DNA of 15,747 bases. It comes from UBA3222 sp002363035. Lineage in GTDB: Bacteria; Verrucomicrobiota; Verrucomicrobiia; Opitutales; UBA9783. The notes beneath the pieces were generated by a model. It was not told the DNA's origin. It saw only the letters and a list, made by a program, of their open reading frames with translations, and searched no databases. The stretch covers positions 1 through 15,747 of the forward strand of contig CAMPCR010000022.1 in NCBI GenBank assembly GCA_946646575.1. The letters are read 5' to 3'. Both the position numbers and the translations under genes were made by a program. Of the stretch, positions 15,585 through 15,747 are shown in pieces; positions within the stretch are counted from its first letter, which is position 1; each line of letters begins with the position of its first letter.

Positions 15585-15747
15585 TTAACGCTTCGAGAAT
15601 TGGAAACGCTTCCTCGCACCGGGACGCCCGGGCTTTTTACGCTCGCGAATTCTGGAATCGCGGGTCAGCAAACCTGCCCTCTTCAAAGGAACACGCCACT
15701 CGGCGTTAACTTTCTCCAAGGCACGCGCAATACCCAAGACCATCGCA
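15585..15747 (-). CDS. rpsI: 30S ribosomal protein S9, C-terminal part (cut by right edge)
   Basis: The minus strand ends in a 53-residue open frame (MVLGIARALEKVNAEWRVPL, then KRAGLLTRDSRIRERKKPG, then RPGARKRFQFSKR) followed by TAA at 15585-15587. GIARAL, AGLLTRD.R..ERKK and the terminal QFSKR are hallmarks of S9. The C-terminal tail reaches into the ribosomal P site, and its basic SKR end is intact. The first half of the gene, and probably rplM upstream, lies outside the window. No terminator is clear after the stop. Confidence 0.95.
   Translation of the reverse strand, partial: AMVLGIARALEKVNAEWRVPLKRAGLLTRDSRIRERKKPGRPGARKRFQFSKR

Overview
The window is bacterial chromosome, most likely from a member of the phylum Verrucomicrobiota, probably near the class Opitutae. 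The most direct evidence is the 16S rRNA. At 3497-3514 the antisense strand reads GCTGCCACCCGTAGGTGT, which is the EUB338-III probe sequence, whose target is typical of Verrucomicrobiota. The coding strand also has the AATCATTCACAATGGGCGAAA stretch and nearby signatures that I associate with Opitutae. The S9 tail (KKPGRPGARKRFQFSKR) and the fused MurC-MurB protein fit this placement but do not prove it.

Layout, left to right. (1) Positions 1 to about 4125 hold an rRNA operon on the minus strand: tandem promoters with an AT-rich UP-like tract, a boxA-like leader site, 16S, tRNA-Ala(TGC), tRNA-Ile(GAT), a second boxA-like site and the 5' two thirds of 23S, cut by the left edge. The two tRNAs are in the reverse of the commonest order. 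(2) 4161-8219, minus: murC-murB fusion, ddl and ftsQ, a piece of the dcw peptidoglycan and division cluster. The rRNA operon lies where ftsA and ftsZ would normally follow. (3) 8352-11771, minus: rpoN, sucC and sucD, packed with a 1-nt gap and a 4-nt overlap. (4) 12261-12945, plus: a small single-cluster ferredoxin gene and two tRNA-Val genes (TAC and CAC). (5) 12964-15188, minus: a 116-residue protein of unknown function and a two-gene GATC restriction-modification system, with a DpnA-type methyltransferase overlapping a DpnII/MboI-type endonuclease. (6) The right edge holds the 3' end of rpsI.

MurC-MurB and Ddl make UDP-MurNAc-L-Ala and D-Ala-D-Ala for peptidoglycan, and FtsQ recruits the division machinery. 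SucCD performs the substrate-level phosphorylation step of the TCA cycle and is translationally coupled to sigma-54. The restriction-modification pair is the main accessory element.

The most interesting signals are: an extra stretch of about 30 codons, carrying an inverted repeat, inside the MurB half of the fusion; a recurring architecture in which -10 boxes sit so close to start codons that mRNAs would be leaderless or nearly so; the reduced GATC restriction system with a palindrome immediately upstream; and the rRNA operon breaking the dcw cluster. No CRISPR array, transposase, phage gene or clear intrinsic terminator was seen.
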